The notes beneath the pieces were generated by a model. The model saw only the letters and a program-made list of their open reading frames with translations, was not told the origin of the DNA and did not search any database. Of a stretch of DNA of 6,725 bases, positions 1 to 6,320 are shown one piece after another. Position numbers and translations under genes: made by a program. This DNA is from an uncultured Methylococcaceae bacterium (lineage in GTDB: Bacteria; Pseudomonadota; Gammaproteobacteria; Methylococcales; Methylomonadaceae). The stretch's first letter is position 1, and each line of letters opens with the position of its first letter. The stretch is from the NCBI GenBank assembly GCA_903839795.1, contig CAIMDR010000326.1:1-6725 (forward strand). Direction: 5' to 3'.

Positions 1-18
1 TACACACCACTGGCTTGA
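1..18 (+). CDS. Possible 3' end of the gene upstream of mlaC (partial)
   Basis: In frame 1 the window opens with codons reading YTPLA and then a TGA stop at 16-18, 14 bases before the preferred mlaC start. This spacing would fit the last codons of an operon partner, and in many Proteobacteria the gene before mlaC is mlaD. Five residues are far too few to identify a protein, and frame 2 is also open across this point (stop at 41-43). The call is therefore an inference from gene order only. Confidence 0.25.
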   Translation, partial: YTPLA

Positions 19-32
19 ATTTAGAGGGTTTT

Positions 33-668
33 ATGATCATTAAACGCTACACATTATTTGGTTTTTTTGCAGTATTGATGGCGCTATCGCCTATTACCGG
101 TCTAATGGCGGCTGACTTGTCGCCTCCACAACAAGCCATTGAGCTTGCTTCGACAAAATTACATCAAAAAATGCAGGATAAATCCTTTATCAAGGATTTT
201 GCAAAGGTTACCCGGTTTGTTAATGAAACTATTTTGCCGAGCACTGATTTTGACAAAATCTCCGCATTAGTCTTGGGCAAACTTTGGAAAGACGCGACGC
301 CGGACGAACGGGAACGCTTTAAGAAAGAATTTCAAACGCTGCTGGTAAGAACTTATTCTCGCGCCTTTGTCGAATTTAAAGACTGGTCGATTCGTTATTT
401 GCCCATTGAAATGGAAGCTGATGCAACCAAAGTCATTGTAAAAACAGAAGTTTTACAGCCGGGCCTTCAGCCTGTTGCGGTGAATTACCGCATGTTGCTG
501 AGTAACGGTGTATGGAAAGCCTACGACATTATGATTGAAGGTGTCAGCTTGGTTACTAACTACCGCACGACGTTTACCAGCGAAATTCAAACCAAAGGCT
601 CATTAAGCGCCGTTATCGATAGCTTGGCAAAACGAAATACCGAAGCGCTCGCGGCAAAAAACTCATAA
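33..668 (+). CDS. mlaC: MlaC, periplasmic phospholipid-binding protein of the Mla transport system
   Basis: MlaC (also called Ttg2D or YrbC) is the soluble periplasmic shuttle that carries phospholipids between the outer-membrane MlaA complex and the inner-membrane MlaFEDB transporter, keeping the outer leaflet asymmetric. The protein starts with a signal peptide: MIIKR, a hydrophobic stretch, and a likely cut after LMA (residue 26, before ADLSPP). The C-terminal half carries the family hallmark around residues 161-178 (WKAYDIMIEGVSLVTNYR), with VNYRM just before it. The ATG at 33 is preferred over the in-frame TTG at 15 because GAGGG (24-28) sits 4 bases upstream and the signal peptide then begins cleanly. 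This gives 211 residues, the length of the E. coli protein. No mlaB STAS-domain gene follows; cmoB does. The other mla genes would lie upstream, outside the window. Confidence 0.93.
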   Translation: MIIKRYTLFGFFAVLMALSPITGLMAADLSPPQQAIELASTKLHQKMQDKSFIKDFAKVTRFVNETILPSTDFDKISALVLGKLWKDATPDERERFKKEFQTLLVRTYSRAFVEFKDWSIRYLPIEMEADATKVIVKTEVLQPGLQPVAVNYRMLLSNGVWKAYDIMIEGVSLVTNYRTTFTSEIQTKGSLSAVIDSLAKRNTEALAAKNS

Positions 669-702
669 AATTTACCGCAAGTTAAGGTCGCTCGCAAAAA
701 TA

Positions 703-727
703 AACCGTGTTGTTTTTTGACACGGTT
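703..727. terminator. Stem-loop between mlaC and cmoB, possible terminator
   Basis: AACCGTGT (703-710) and ACACGGTT (720-727) form a perfect 8-bp stem around a T-rich 9-base loop. On the plus strand no T-run follows the stem, so it would be a weak terminator for mlaC. Read on the minus strand the stem is followed by TTTATTTTTG, a better terminator shape, but no minus-strand gene here needs one. It may end mlaC transcription in a factor-dependent way or simply protect the 3' end of the mRNA. Confidence 0.5.
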
Positions 728-800
728 AACCTTACACACTCCCGCCCGTCGTCAAGCCAAAACTGCTCACTGACCCAATCCTGCCAACTTCTCATTTTAA

Positions 801-1775
801 ATGATTGATTATCAACCATTATATAACACCTTACTCGATGCAAAAGCCGACACTTGGGTTGAGCTATTACCCGGTCAGCTTGCCAGTGCGTTTGCCACCA
901 GCAAACACGGCACACTGTCGCAATGGCAAGCCGCAATCGAGAACCTGCCACCATTGACCACAGCACACCGGTTACTGGATGCTGATGACGTGCAAATAGG
1001 CCACTCAACGGACTTGCCTGAAGCCGATCTGCTGGCGCTTGAACAGCAACTAAAAACACTGCATCCTTGGCGCAAAGGCCCCTACAATTTATTCGGCATT
1101 AAAATTGATACCGAATGGCGGTCAGACTGGAAATGGGATCGCCTAAAAAACCATATTGCGCCACTTAAGCATCGCCTGATATTAGATGTCGGTTGTGGCA
1201 ATGGCTATCACTGCTGGCGCATGCTGGGTGCGGGCGCAAAAATGGTGGTTGGCATAGACCCTTTACTGCTTAACGTAATGCAGTTTCAACTGGTTAGAAA
1301 GCTGTATGGCGAAGCGCCCGTTTATGTATTGCCGTTAGGTATAGAAGATTTGCCTTATGGTTTAAAGGCGTTTGATACGGTATTTTCCATGGGCGTACTT
1401 TATCATCGCCGCTCGCCCATTGATCATCTTATGGAACTAAGAGACTGCCTTAATCCCGGCGGTGAACTGATATTGGAAACCTTGGTTATTGATGGCGGAT
1501 CGGGGGACACTTTATTACCTGAAGGACGTTACGCCAACATGCGTAATGTTTGGTTTTTACCCAGTTGTGATACCTTGGTAAGCTGGATGAAACGCTGTGG
1601 CTTTAAAAATATTCGCGTGATTGATGTGACCCCAACCCGCGTTGAAGAACAACGTAGCACTGAATGGATGCAATTTCATTCACTCAAGAATTTTCTCAAT
1701 GCAGAAAACCATCAATTAACCTGCGAAGGACTGCCAGCACCCAAGCGGGCTATTATTATTGCCAATATTGCTTAG
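801..1775 (+). CDS. cmoB: CmoB, tRNA U34 carboxymethyltransferase
   Basis: CmoB moves a carboxymethyl group from carboxy-S-adenosyl-methionine (Cx-SAM) to 5-hydroxyuridine at tRNA position 34, giving cmo5U, which widens wobble decoding. The 324 residues match the E. coli enzyme (323) along their full length. Visible landmarks are WRKGPYNLFG (90-99), DTEWRSDWKWDR (103-114), the Rossmann loop LDVGCGNGYH (128-137), GIDP (151-154), FSMGVLYHRRSP (195-206), MRNVWFLPS (247-255) and the C-terminal PAPKRA (312-317). The Cx-SAM-binding residues known from E. coli are all present, shifted by one: K92, W106, K111, G131, D153, M197, Y201 and R316. The start ATG matches the family N-terminus (MIDY against MIDF), but no clear Shine-Dalgarno sequence precedes it. 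cmoA, which makes Cx-SAM and is often adjacent, is not in the window. Confidence 0.97.
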   Translation: MIDYQPLYNTLLDAKADTWVELLPGQLASAFATSKHGTLSQWQAAIENLPPLTTAHRLLDADDVQIGHSTDLPEADLLALEQQLKTLHPWRKGPYNLFGIKIDTEWRSDWKWDRLKNHIAPLKHRLILDVGCGNGYHCWRMLGAGAKMVVGIDPLLLNVMQFQLVRKLYGEAPVYVLPLGIEDLPYGLKAFDTVFSMGVLYHRRSPIDHLMELRDCLNPGGELILETLVIDGGSGDTLLPEGRYANMRNVWFLPSCDTLVSWMKRCGFKNIRVIDVTPTRVEEQRSTEWMQFHSLKNFLNAENHQLTCEGLPAPKRAIIIANIA

Positions 1776-1776
1776 G

Positions 1777-1820
1777 CAATTTTGCATCTTTCATTTTTGG
1801 ATGAAAGGTGCTAATTGTTT
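1777..1820 (+). terminator. Rho-independent-type terminator after cmoB
   Basis: GCATCTTTCAT (1784-1794) pairs with ATGAAAGGTGC (1801-1811) in an 11-bp stem with one G-T wobble and a 6-base loop. The stem can be extended outward across a small internal loop by CAATT (1777-1781) with AATTG (1813-1817). A short T stretch follows (TGTTTGA). The hairpin begins two bases after the cmoB stop codon, so it very likely ends that transcript. Confidence 0.75.
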
Positions 1821-1835
1821 GACTCATAAAAAAAT

Positions 1836-1858
1836 GTCAGCCGGAGCGCAAGCCTGAC
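1836..1858. repeat. Short imperfect inverted repeat (GTCAG/CTGAC)
   Basis: GTCAG at 1836-1840 and CTGAC at 1854-1858 are exact complements around a GC-rich centre (CCGGAGCGCAAGC), in otherwise AT-rich DNA and just after an A-run. The arms are only 5 bp, so the fold is weak. Its base composition differs from its surroundings, which would fit a dispersed palindromic (REP-like) element. Only one copy is visible in this window. Confidence 0.3.
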
Positions 1859-1986
1859 CGAAATGCTTGAATGTTTCAATAACTTTCAGAACAAAGAGGC
1901 AATATTACAACCCTTGTCAATCATGAAAAACATATCCAACTCATTAAGCCGCCGTCTGATTTCCCCATAAATATTTAACAAACCAC

Positions 1987-2014
1987 TTGACTTATTTATT
2001 AAAAAGACTATTTT
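1987..2014 (+). promoter_or_regulatory. Candidate sigma-70 promoter for the comEA-like gene
   Basis: TTGACT (1987-1992) matches five of six bases of the -35 consensus. TATTTT (2009-2014) matches four of six of the -10, with a 16-base spacer. Transcription from here would give a leader of about 155 bases containing the GTTAT/ATAAC palindromes. The DNA is so AT-rich that chance matches are likely, so confidence is modest. Confidence 0.35.
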
Positions 2015-2022
2015 AATCGCTG

Positions 2023-2096
2023 ATAATAACTCGGTTATTATTGGTAATTTAACTGTTATTACGCTCCCATTTTTTAAAAATCAATTAGTTATAACT
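2023..2096. promoter_or_regulatory. Cluster of GTTAT/ATAAC palindromes in the leader of the comEA-like gene
   Basis: ATAATAAC (2023-2030) and GTTATTAT (2034-2041) form a perfect 8-bp inverted repeat around TCG. GTTATTA recurs at 2055-2061, and AGTTATAACT (2087-2096) is a perfect 10-bp palindrome containing the same GTTAT core. The core therefore appears several times within 75 bases. It could be a regulator-binding array or an mRNA hairpin, or it may only reflect AT-rich composition. Confidence 0.3.
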
Positions 2097-2175
2097 TTCC
2101 GAACTCGCTACAGGTATTGATTTTTCTGATCGCCTGCGTAACATCAATAATTTAATTTTCTTTGAGGAAAGAATC

Positions 2176-2514
2176 ATGAAAAAGCTAATGAAAAAACTAT
2201 TATTGCTATTATCTTTATTTGCCTTCAATGCCTTTGCCACACCCGTTAACGTTAATACCGCAGACGCAAAGACCATTTCGGATGCGCTAACCGGTATTGG
2301 CCTGAAAAAAGCTGAGGCTATCGTAAAATACCGGACAGAAAAAGGTTTGTTCAAAACCGCTGAAGAGCTAACCAACGTTAAAGGTATCGGCGAAAAAACC
2401 CTCGCAAAAAACAAAAAAGACATCTTGGTCAGTGATACGCCTGCCGTAGAAGCACCCGCAGTCGTCGAACCCCAACCGGCCGCTGAGCCCAAGAAAGAGA
2501 CAAAACCCAAGTAA
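2176..2514 (+). CDS. ComEA-like secreted helix-hairpin-helix protein
   Basis: This 112-residue protein has a clear signal peptide (MKKLMKKLLLLLSLF, likely cut after AFA at residue 21, before TPVNVNTAD). A ComEA-type domain with two helix-hairpin-helix motifs follows: LTGIGLKKAEAIVKYR (38-53) and VKGIGEKTLAKNKKDI (68-83). VNVNTAD at 24-30 is the typical lead-in to such domains. ComEA proteins bind double-stranded DNA without sequence preference and help pull DNA into the periplasm during natural transformation. From residue 88 the tail is rich in Pro, Ala, Glu and Lys and is probably disordered. GAGGAA (2164-2169) lies 6 bases before the ATG and supports this start. No other competence gene is nearby. 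The family is also found in organisms not known to be competent, so the DNA-uptake role is inferred from the family. Confidence 0.85.
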   Translation: MKKLMKKLLLLLSLFAFNAFATPVNVNTADAKTISDALTGIGLKKAEAIVKYRTEKGLFKTAEELTNVKGIGEKTLAKNKKDILVSDTPAVEAPAVVEPQPAAEPKKETKPK

Positions 2515-2534
2515 GTTTTAGCGACAACGCCTTC

Positions 2535-2564
2535 AAACCACTCACTTAATTGAGTGGGTGGTTT
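2535..2564. terminator. Hairpin terminator shared by the convergent comEA-like and ubiH genes
   Basis: Positions 2535-2547 and 2552-2564 pair into a 13-bp stem with two G-T wobbles and a 4-base AATT loop. It lies 20 bases after the comEA-like stop codon and 10 bases beyond the ubiH stop codon on the other strand. The 3' arm ends in TTTT on the plus strand, and the mirror strand ends in TTTG. This is what a two-way terminator between converging genes looks like, although the T-tracts are short. Confidence 0.75.
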
Positions 2565-2574
2565 TGGACTGGGA

Positions 2575-3762
2575 TTATTGCCCTACAAGCCCCATGGCGT
2601 GGCGCGTAAGCAGGGTTTTTGCAGCAGGAATATGATCCAGTAAAGCCAGGCCGATGTTTCTGGCCAATGCCAATGCCAGCCACTCATTAGAAAAAATCTT
2701 TACGACGGCATCCGTAAAACCAATCGTCAGATCATGATCTTTCTTTCTGGACAGGGCATAATCATTTAAAAAGTCGGCATCACCCATATCTTTACCCTGC
2801 TCGTGCCGCTTAGCCAGCACCCCAGACAAACTCACAACATCCCGCAACCCCAAGTTAAAACCCTGACCGGCAACTGGATGTAATTGATGCACGGCATTGC
2901 CTATAATCACAGCTCGGCCGGTCACCATTTTATCTGCACGTATCAGCGATAAGGGAAAAGCTCGCCGAGGCGCAGTTAAACTAAGAGCGCCCAGCTTAAA
3001 ACCAAAACACTGCTGCAACTCAGCCAGAAAATCCGCATCGCTACCCAACATTAAAGCGTTTGCGTCTTCAGTGGTACGCGTCCAAACTACGGCACACTGA
3101 TTTTTGGCGATAGGCAATAATGCCAGCGGCCCCGAAGCCGTAAAGCGCTCAAATGCTGTATTTTTATGGGGAAGTGTTGATTTTACCGTGGTGACTAAGG
3201 CGGTTTGACCATACTCTGTGGTTTGCCGGGTTATATCCAGTAATTGACGGACTGATGACAAACCGCCATCTGCACCGACCAATAAGCTGGCCGATATATT
3301 TAAGGAGTCATTACCCTGCTTTAAACTAACACAAACGGCGTTATCACCTGACATCAAGCCCACCACACGAGCAGGAGAAATCAGTTCTATACCAGCATCA
3401 ACAACCCGATCAGCAACATAGGTTTCAATATCCCGCGCACTAATCACATAACCCAAGGCCTCAACGCCTTCTTTTTGTGCAGACAAGCGCGTTTTGCCAA
3501 AATGGCCCTGATCAGAAATATGAATCTGTTTTATCGGGGTCGCTGCATGACTGATACCTTGCCAGATATTCAACTCGTTTAGCATCATGACTGTTCCTGC
3601 CGCTAAAGCCAGTGCCCTGTCACCTGCTGACGAATCGTACAATTGTTCGCGCGTATTAGCTTCAACGATAGCCATTCGCAATCCGGTGTCTTTTAATGCC
3701 AGCGCCAAACAGTTACCGGCCAGGCCACCACCGACAATGACCAAATCATATTCCTGTTGCAT
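2575..3762 (-). CDS. ubiH: UbiH, FAD-dependent ubiquinone biosynthesis hydroxylase
   Basis: UbiH is a flavoprotein monooxygenase that adds a hydroxyl group to the ring of the ubiquinone precursor (position C1 in E. coli), acting with the other Ubi proteins near the inner membrane. The 395 residues show the dinucleotide-binding motif VIVGGGLAG (8-16), the middle motif LVGADGGLSSVR (161-172) and the C-terminal flavin motif GRAVIIGNAVHQLHPVAGQGFNLGLRD (282-308, within a longer conserved run). GN at 288-289, in place of the GD usual in this superfamily, followed by LHPVAGQGFNLG, matches E. coli UbiH (GNAAQTLHPIAGQGFNLG). UbiI and UbiF have GDAAH instead. Its place after pepP agrees. The start ATG overlaps the pepP stop by one base (TAATG), with AGGTGA 4 bases upstream, which implies coupled translation. 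No ubiI follows. Confidence 0.92.
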   Translation of the reverse strand: MQQEYDLVIVGGGLAGNCLALALKDTGLRMAIVEANTREQLYDSSAGDRALALAAGTVMMLNELNIWQGISHAATPIKQIHISDQGHFGKTRLSAQKEGVEALGYVISARDIETYVADRVVDAGIELISPARVVGLMSGDNAVCVSLKQGNDSLNISASLLVGADGGLSSVRQLLDITRQTTEYGQTALVTTVKSTLPHKNTAFERFTASGPLALLPIAKNQCAVVWTRTTEDANALMLGSDADFLAELQQCFGFKLGALSLTAPRRAFPLSLIRADKMVTGRAVIIGNAVHQLHPVAGQGFNLGLRDVVSLSGVLAKRHEQGKDMGDADFLNDYALSRKKDHDLTIGFTDAVVKIFSNEWLALALARNIGLALLDHIPAAKTLLTRHAMGLVGQ

Positions 3763-5072
3763 TAGATCACCTGCATTAATGCTTCAATTTCTGTTATTGA
3801 TTTAGGTACGCCACGGGTTAAAACTTCATAACCTTCCGCAGTGACCAAAATATCATCCTCAATGCGTATACCGATACCACGCCATTTCTCATCTACCGTT
3901 TTACAGTCCGCCGGTATATATAAACCAGGCTCTACCGTTAAAACCATACCCGCTTCCAACAAGCGCCATTCCTGATTAACTTTATAATCACCCACATCAT
4001 GCACATCCATACCCAGCCAATGGCCAATCCGATGCATATAAAACTGTTTATATTTTTCATCTTTAATCAGTTTTTTCAGCTTGCCTTTAAGCAAGCCCAA
4101 AGACACCAAGCCTTTGGTGAGTACTTCAACAGAAGCCTCATGTGCCAAATTCCAGGGTAATCCGGGTTTGATTTGTTCAAGTGCCGCCGCTTGGGCATCT
4201 AAAACCAACTGGTAGAGTTGTTTTTGCGGTTCGCTGAAACGTCCGGAAACCGGAAAAGTCCGCGTAATATCAGCGGCATAATGGTCGCACTCCGCGCCGG
4301 CATCAATGAGCAGCAAATCACCACTTTTTAATTTGGACGCATTTTCAGTGTAGTGCAACGTACAGGCATTTTTGCCACCGGCAACAATGGAGGGATAAGC
4401 CACCGCACGCAGACCATTTTGGACAAAATGGTAAATAATTTCGGCTTCTATCTGATACTCATACAACCCCGGCTTGCAAGCCTGCATCGCTTTAATATGG
4501 GCGTTTGCCGAAACCTCTGCGGCACGGCGCATTAGCTTAAGTTCGCCTGCACTTTTAAACAAGCGCATTTCATGCAGGATAAGCTCCAAAGAAACCAACT
4601 CACCCGGCGCTACAACACCGGTTCTGGATTGACTGCGAATATGATTTATCCATTCCAGCAAACTATGATCCAGCTCTGAATCACGCCCCATCGGATAAAA
4701 AACTTTAGTTTTGTTTTCCAGCAGACCCGGCAAAATATCATCCAGATCATCAATCGGAAAAGAATCATCCGCCTCGTAATGCGTAGTCGCGCCTTCCAAT
4801 CCTGAATGAGCGCCTTCCCACAAGGCCTTTTTTTCATCAAATTCGCGACAAAATAATATATATTCGCCCTGCTCACGTCCGGGGATAAAAACAGCCAAGG
4901 CATCCGGTTCATTAAAGCCGGTTAAATAATAAAAATCGCTATCCTGCCGGAAGGGATAATCCACATCCCGGTTACGCGTGCGAATTGAAGCACTGCCTAT
5001 TAGCGCAATATTACCCAAGCCTACGCTCTGCATTAAACGCTTGCGGCGTTTTTTAAATTCACTTTGTTTCAT
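3762..5072 (-). CDS. pepP: PepP, Xaa-Pro aminopeptidase (M24B)
   Basis: PepP is a cytoplasmic metallopeptidase that removes an N-terminal residue when the next residue is proline. An N-terminal control domain (about 1-165, with YPFRQDSDFYYLTGFNEPDA at 39-58) precedes the pita-bread catalytic domain. All five metal ligands expected from the E. coli enzyme can be placed: D257 (LLLIDAG), D268 (AADITRTF), H351 (IGHWLG), E381 (TVEPGLY) and E405 (GIRIEDD). The histidines H240 (LHYTEN) and H358 (DVHDVG) are also present. I chose the ATG at 5072, giving 436 residues against 441 in E. coli, because MKQSEFKKRRKRLM aligns with the family start. An upstream in-frame ATG at 5123 would add 17 unrelated residues lying over ygfB. 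The start sits one base after the ygfB stop. No strong Shine-Dalgarno sequence is seen, so translation is probably coupled. Confidence 0.96.
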   Translation of the reverse strand: MKQSEFKKRRKRLMQSVGLGNIALIGSASIRTRNRDVDYPFRQDSDFYYLTGFNEPDALAVFIPGREQGEYILFCREFDEKKALWEGAHSGLEGATTHYEADDSFPIDDLDDILPGLLENKTKVFYPMGRDSELDHSLLEWINHIRSQSRTGVVAPGELVSLELILHEMRLFKSAGELKLMRRAAEVSANAHIKAMQACKPGLYEYQIEAEIIYHFVQNGLRAVAYPSIVAGGKNACTLHYTENASKLKSGDLLLIDAGAECDHYAADITRTFPVSGRFSEPQKQLYQLVLDAQAAALEQIKPGLPWNLAHEASVEVLTKGLVSLGLLKGKLKKLIKDEKYKQFYMHRIGHWLGMDVHDVGDYKVNQEWRLLEAGMVLTVEPGLYIPADCKTVDEKWRGIGIRIEDDILVTAEGYEVLTRGVPKSITEIEALMQVI

Positions 5073-5073
5073 A

Positions 5074-5604
5074 TTATTCTTGCCACAGTTCATTACTATC
5101 ATCGTTGCTACCCAGCTCATCACGCAGCAAAAGTACCGCTGATCTTAGGTATTCAGTAATTTCCATTAACGCATGCTCATCTTCATCGCCTTCTGCATCG
5201 GCATCAAGCTTGGTAAATTCGGCAATATCTTTCAATATTTCGCGTGCCTCTTTTGACCATTTTGAAGTAGCACCGCCCGAGCTGACGCCCAATAAAAACC
5301 CCCGACACCAACCTTTTAACGCTTCCACCTGTTCTGTCAACGGCGCATCATCTTCCGGCAAAAACAAGTCAAACTCAAACTCGTCACTACCCAGTAAGCG
5401 CCGTGTCTCCTCAAATAGCCTGACCAACACGTATTTATTTTCATCCGGCACAGAATTGCTATAATGCAGCAGTTCAGCCAACCAAAGCTCGCTCTCCGTT
5501 TGTTCATTGACGCATAACATACCGGTTGCCATGCCATGAGCTTCAGCGGCCGACAGCTCGGCATCGCTTTGTACAATTATTGCGTTACACGCGTTATAAG
5601 CCAT
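5074..5604 (-). CDS. ygfB: YgfB family protein (UPF0149)
   Basis: This 176-residue acidic protein matches the all-helical YgfB/UPF0149 family in motif order. It has LSAAEAHGMATGMLC (17-31), an acidic middle with FLPEDDAPLTEQVEALKGW (81-99), CRGFLLGVSSGG (100-111), and the acidic C-terminal motif DEDEHALMEITEYLR (140-154). E. coli YgfB is 192 residues; this one is shorter mainly at the N-terminal lead-in and the C-terminal tail. The biochemical role is poorly known. In Pseudomonas a homologue affects expression of cell-wall amidase genes, and I cannot say whether that applies here. It is the first gene of the ygfB-pepP-ubiH operon. The start has no clear ribosome binding site (TAGTGAATTTATT upstream), so the exact start is less certain than the gene. 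Confidence 0.93.
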   Translation of the reverse strand: MAYNACNAIIVQSDAELSAAEAHGMATGMLCVNEQTESELWLAELLHYSNSVPDENKYVLVRLFEETRRLLGSDEFEFDLFLPEDDAPLTEQVEALKGWCRGFLLGVSSGGATSKWSKEAREILKDIAEFTKLDADAEGDEDEHALMEITEYLRSAVLLLRDELGSNDDSNELWQE

Positions 5605-5784
5605 AATAAATTCACTATCACTAAAAGAAAAATATTGCTTATGCTACCATTGATAATTGACTCGGATAAAATTTGTTCACTTTAGACTGCCAAGCAATGG
5701 ACGCTGCGTAATAAAAAGCACATTTTACTACCGAAAAACAACCGTAAAAGTATCTGATTACTTGCAAAAACCTTAGTTATTACC
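5605..5784. promoter_or_regulatory. Divergent promoter region between ygfB and the zapB-like gene
   Basis: These 180 AT-rich bases must hold promoters for both directions. For ygfB, a candidate on the minus strand is TTGGCA (5693-5688) with TTTTAT (5671-5666), spacer 16. For the zapB-like gene, TTGACT (5657-5662) is a fair -35, but the best -10 downstream (TTTAGA, 5681-5686) is poor. The two candidates overlap, so the two directions might interfere with each other. No coding frame or strong hairpin is seen here. Confidence 0.4.
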
Positions 5785-6006
5785 ATGACAGAATCGCATC
5801 TACCCTTAGAATTTAAAACCTTAGAAAACAAACTCGATCAGCTCGTTAAAAAATACACAGACGTGAAAAATGAAAACAGTTCTCTAAAAATTAAACAAGA
5901 AACCTTGGCACAGGAAAAAGCGCAATTGCTGGAAAAAACCACGCTAGCCAGAACCCGAGTAGAAGCAATGATTACCCGACTTAAAGCAATGGAGCACAGT
6001 TCATGA
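5785..6006 (+). CDS. ZapB-like small coiled-coil protein upstream of zapA
   Basis: The product is 73 residues, highly charged, with no signal peptide or membrane segment. From LEFKTLENKLDQLVKK (8-23) through ENSSLKIKQETLAQEKAQLLEK (30-51) and onward to LKAMEH it shows heptad-like spacing of Leu, Ile and Val, so it should form a long alpha-helical coiled coil. A family of this size and layout commonly sits just before zapA in Gammaproteobacteria (I recall it as TIGR02449) and is often labelled ZapB-like. E. coli ZapB is a similar 81-residue coiled coil that cross-links the Z ring through ZapA. The stop codon overlaps the zapA start (ATGA), so the two are co-translated, which supports a division role by inference. 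No good ribosome binding site precedes the ATG. Confidence 0.8.
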   Translation: MTESHLPLEFKTLENKLDQLVKKYTDVKNENSSLKIKQETLAQEKAQLLEKTTLARTRVEAMITRLKAMEHSS

Positions 6007-6302
6007 ATACAAAACCGCAACCCGTCTCTCTTATCATTATGGGCAAAGAATACCGGATTGCCTGCGACCCTGAAGAACAGGATGATCTGGTGCATTCAGC
6101 CCATCAACTTGATGTGCAAATGCGCAAAATGAGAGACTCCGGAAAAATAACGGGACCAGACAGAATTGCGGTCATGGCGGCGCTTAATTTGGCTCATGAG
6201 TTACAGTTGCTGAAAAATGAAAAGGTAATACTGAACCAAAAACTGAATGAATGCCTGATTAAATTAAGTCACAAGATAGAAAACGTTTTAGAAAATCCCT
6301 AA
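6003..6302 (+). CDS. zapA: ZapA, Z-ring-associated cell division protein
   Basis: ZapA binds FtsZ in the cytoplasm and promotes bundling of filaments in the division ring; it acts as a tetramer. The 99-residue protein has the expected N-terminal beta-strand domain (PVSLIIMGKEYRIACDPEEQ, 7-26), the helix containing HSAHQLDVQMRKMRDSG (31-47), the conserved DRIAVMAALNLAHELQLL (53-70) and a C-terminal coiled coil. Its start overlaps the stop of the upstream coiled-coil gene by four bases (ATGA), with GGAG (5991-5994) 8 bases before the ATG. The 6S RNA gene follows within 20 bases, as in many Gammaproteobacteria. Confidence 0.95.
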   Translation: MNTKPQPVSLIIMGKEYRIACDPEEQDDLVHSAHQLDVQMRKMRDSGKITGPDRIAVMAALNLAHELQLLKNEKVILNQKLNECLIKLSHKIENVLENP

Positions 6303-6314
6303 ACACGCTAGAAT
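6286..6314 (+). promoter_or_regulatory. Candidate promoter of the 6S RNA gene
   Basis: TAGAAT (6309-6314) matches five of six bases of the -10 consensus and lies about 7 bases before the predicted 5' end of the 6S RNA. A weak -35 (TTTTAG, 6286-6291) is 17 bases upstream, inside the end of zapA. The RNA could also be processed from the zapA transcript, so both modes are possible. Confidence 0.5.
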
Positions 6315-6320
6315 ACCACG

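Larger units (their letters stand above)
1821..2175. other. Gene-free intergenic region before the comEA-like gene
   Basis: These 355 bases have no convincing coding frame. The only short frame noted, ATG at 1834, ends after seven codons. The region holds three things worth naming. First, a GTCAG/CTGAC inverted repeat at 1836-1858. Second, an AT-rich stretch with a possible sigma-70 promoter at 1987-2014. Third, a cluster of GTTAT/ATAAC palindromes between 2023 and 2096. The last 15 bases carry the ribosome binding site of the next gene. A small RNA or a regulated leader is possible, but the sequence alone does not show one. Confidence 0.6.

Noticed and set aside
717..722. Perfect TTGACA as a -35 box for cmoB
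   Set aside because: At a spacing of 16-18 bases there is only CT- and C-rich sequence and no -10 box. The motif is formed by the loop and 3' arm of the mlaC-cmoB stem-loop.
682..1059. A 125-codon minus-strand reading frame over the start of cmoB
   Set aside because: It overlaps a well-supported cmoB coding region. Its product is rich in Arg, Trp and Cys with no motif, as expected of an antisense shadow.
2129..2142. A 14-base sequence (ATCGCCTGCGTAAC) repeated at 6625-6638
   Set aside because: The two copies share little outside the 14 bases. One lies in a leader and the other inside a possible coding frame. A single 14-base match in a window of this size can arise by chance, so I do not call it a repeat family.
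2085..2510. A 141-codon minus-strand reading frame over the comEA-like gene
   Set aside because: It covers the plus-strand gene almost exactly. The plus-strand product has a signal peptide, HhH motifs and a good ribosome binding site, while this one has none of these.
5073..5123. A longer pepP starting at the upstream in-frame ATG at 5123
   Set aside because: The extra 17 residues are not part of the family N-terminus and overlap ygfB. The ATG at 5072 fits the E. coli start and the tight operon spacing.
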